15,501 bases of DNA from Thermoleophilia bacterium (GTDB lineage: Bacteria > Actinomycetota > Thermoleophilia > Gaiellales > Gaiellaceae): NCBI GenBank assembly GCA_014534415.1, contig JACVRM010000038.1:1-15501 (forward strand), written 5' to 3'. The position numbers and the translations under genes are program-made. The notes beneath the pieces were generated by a model, which ran no database searches, was not told the origin of the DNA, and saw only the letters and a program-made list of their open reading frames with translations. The stretch's first letter is position 1, and each line of letters starts with the position of its first letter. Below, in pieces: positions 15,269-15,501 of this stretch.

Positions 15269-15501
15269 GTGGGGGCGCCGATCGGCTTGTACCGTTCGCC
15301 CATCATCCGCGTCGTGGGAATCCTAGGCGTGATTGCGGCTGTCCTCGCGCCGCAAGCACACGCGCAGGGCTTCCGGGTCGTCGCGGTGCACGGCCTCGAG
15401 CTCGCCGACGTCGAGCCGCTGCACGACCGAGGCGCGCTCGGGTTGCTCGTGCCGGGTGCGGGGCCGGAAATCAGCGGTCGCGCGGCGCTAGCGATGCTCG
15501 A
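15269..15501 (+). CDS. Secreted protein of unknown function, 5' part only
   Basis: The frame from GTG 15269 stays open to the right edge (77 codons). It has a signal-peptide layout: a short basic stretch (YRSPIIR), a hydrophobic core GILGVIAAVLA and a likely cleavage site after QAHA. The mature start GFRVVAVHGLELADVEPLHD followed by GALGLLVPGAGP looks like the opening strand and first loop of an alkaline-phosphatase-like hydrolase, but too little is visible to claim this. TTG 15287 is an alternative start that also keeps the signal peptide, and neither start has a strong ribosome-binding site. The gene is divergent from the membrane protein gene. Confidence 0.6.
   Translation, partial: MGAPIGLYRSPIIRVVGILGVIAAVLAPQAHAQGFRVVAVHGLELADVEPLHDRGALGLLVPGAGPEISGRAALAML

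Noticed and set aside
1..15501. tRNA genes, rRNA, CRISPR array, insertion sequences or prophage
   Set aside because: No cloverleaf-like gene, regularly spaced repeat array, transposase, integrase or phage gene was seen on either strand. The repeats found are paralogous coding stretches or local palindromes.

Overview
The window comes from a very GC-rich bacterial chromosome. Gene content (zinc-ribbon/class III cyclase/AAA ATPase/TPR proteins, MeaB, many GTG and TTG starts, signs of leaderless transcripts) suggests a high-GC actinobacterium, perhaps of the Thermoleophilia/Gaiellales type. That placement is inference from style and family content; there is no rRNA or other marker here. Eight of the nine genes lie on the minus strand, so the layout below runs from high to low coordinates. 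Only the gene cut by the right edge is on the plus strand.

Right part (15.5 to 12.0 kb): a divergent pair with about 30 bp between starts. One member is a secreted protein of unknown function, cut by the right edge (+). The other is a polytopic membrane protein with a large soluble C-terminal domain (-). Its stop codon directly abuts the TTG start of a gamma-glutamyltranspeptidase-family protein whose usual glutamate-binding residues are mostly replaced.

Middle (12.0 to 7.2 kb): a histidinol-phosphate aminotransferase, an MFS exporter preceded by a long inverted repeat, a MeaB-type GTPase with an altered G4 motif, and a medium-form threonine ammonia-lyase that starts inside the end of meaB. 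These are metabolic genes without an evident shared pathway.

Left part (7.2 to 0 kb): a tandem family of large signalling proteins. An intact 1127-residue copy (7170-3787) comes first, then a decayed paralog (3725-2400), then a second copy that is intact as far as seen (2403 to beyond the left edge). Each intact copy has an N-terminal zinc ribbon, a class III nucleotide cyclase domain, an AAA/STAND-like ATPase and TPR-like repeats. The middle copy has lost about 430 codons and has two frame changes, yet it remains one open frame. It ends in an ATGA overlap with the start of the third gene. The upstream regions of the first two copies share one layout: a perfect palindrome abutting a TANNNT hexamer, then a start codon 6 to 7 nt later.

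A TANNNT hexamer 6 to 8 nt before the start, without a Shine-Dalgarno sequence, recurs before five genes, which points to leaderless mRNAs. The other recognisable starts inside or at the head of transcription units have Shine-Dalgarno sequences or a stop/start overlap.
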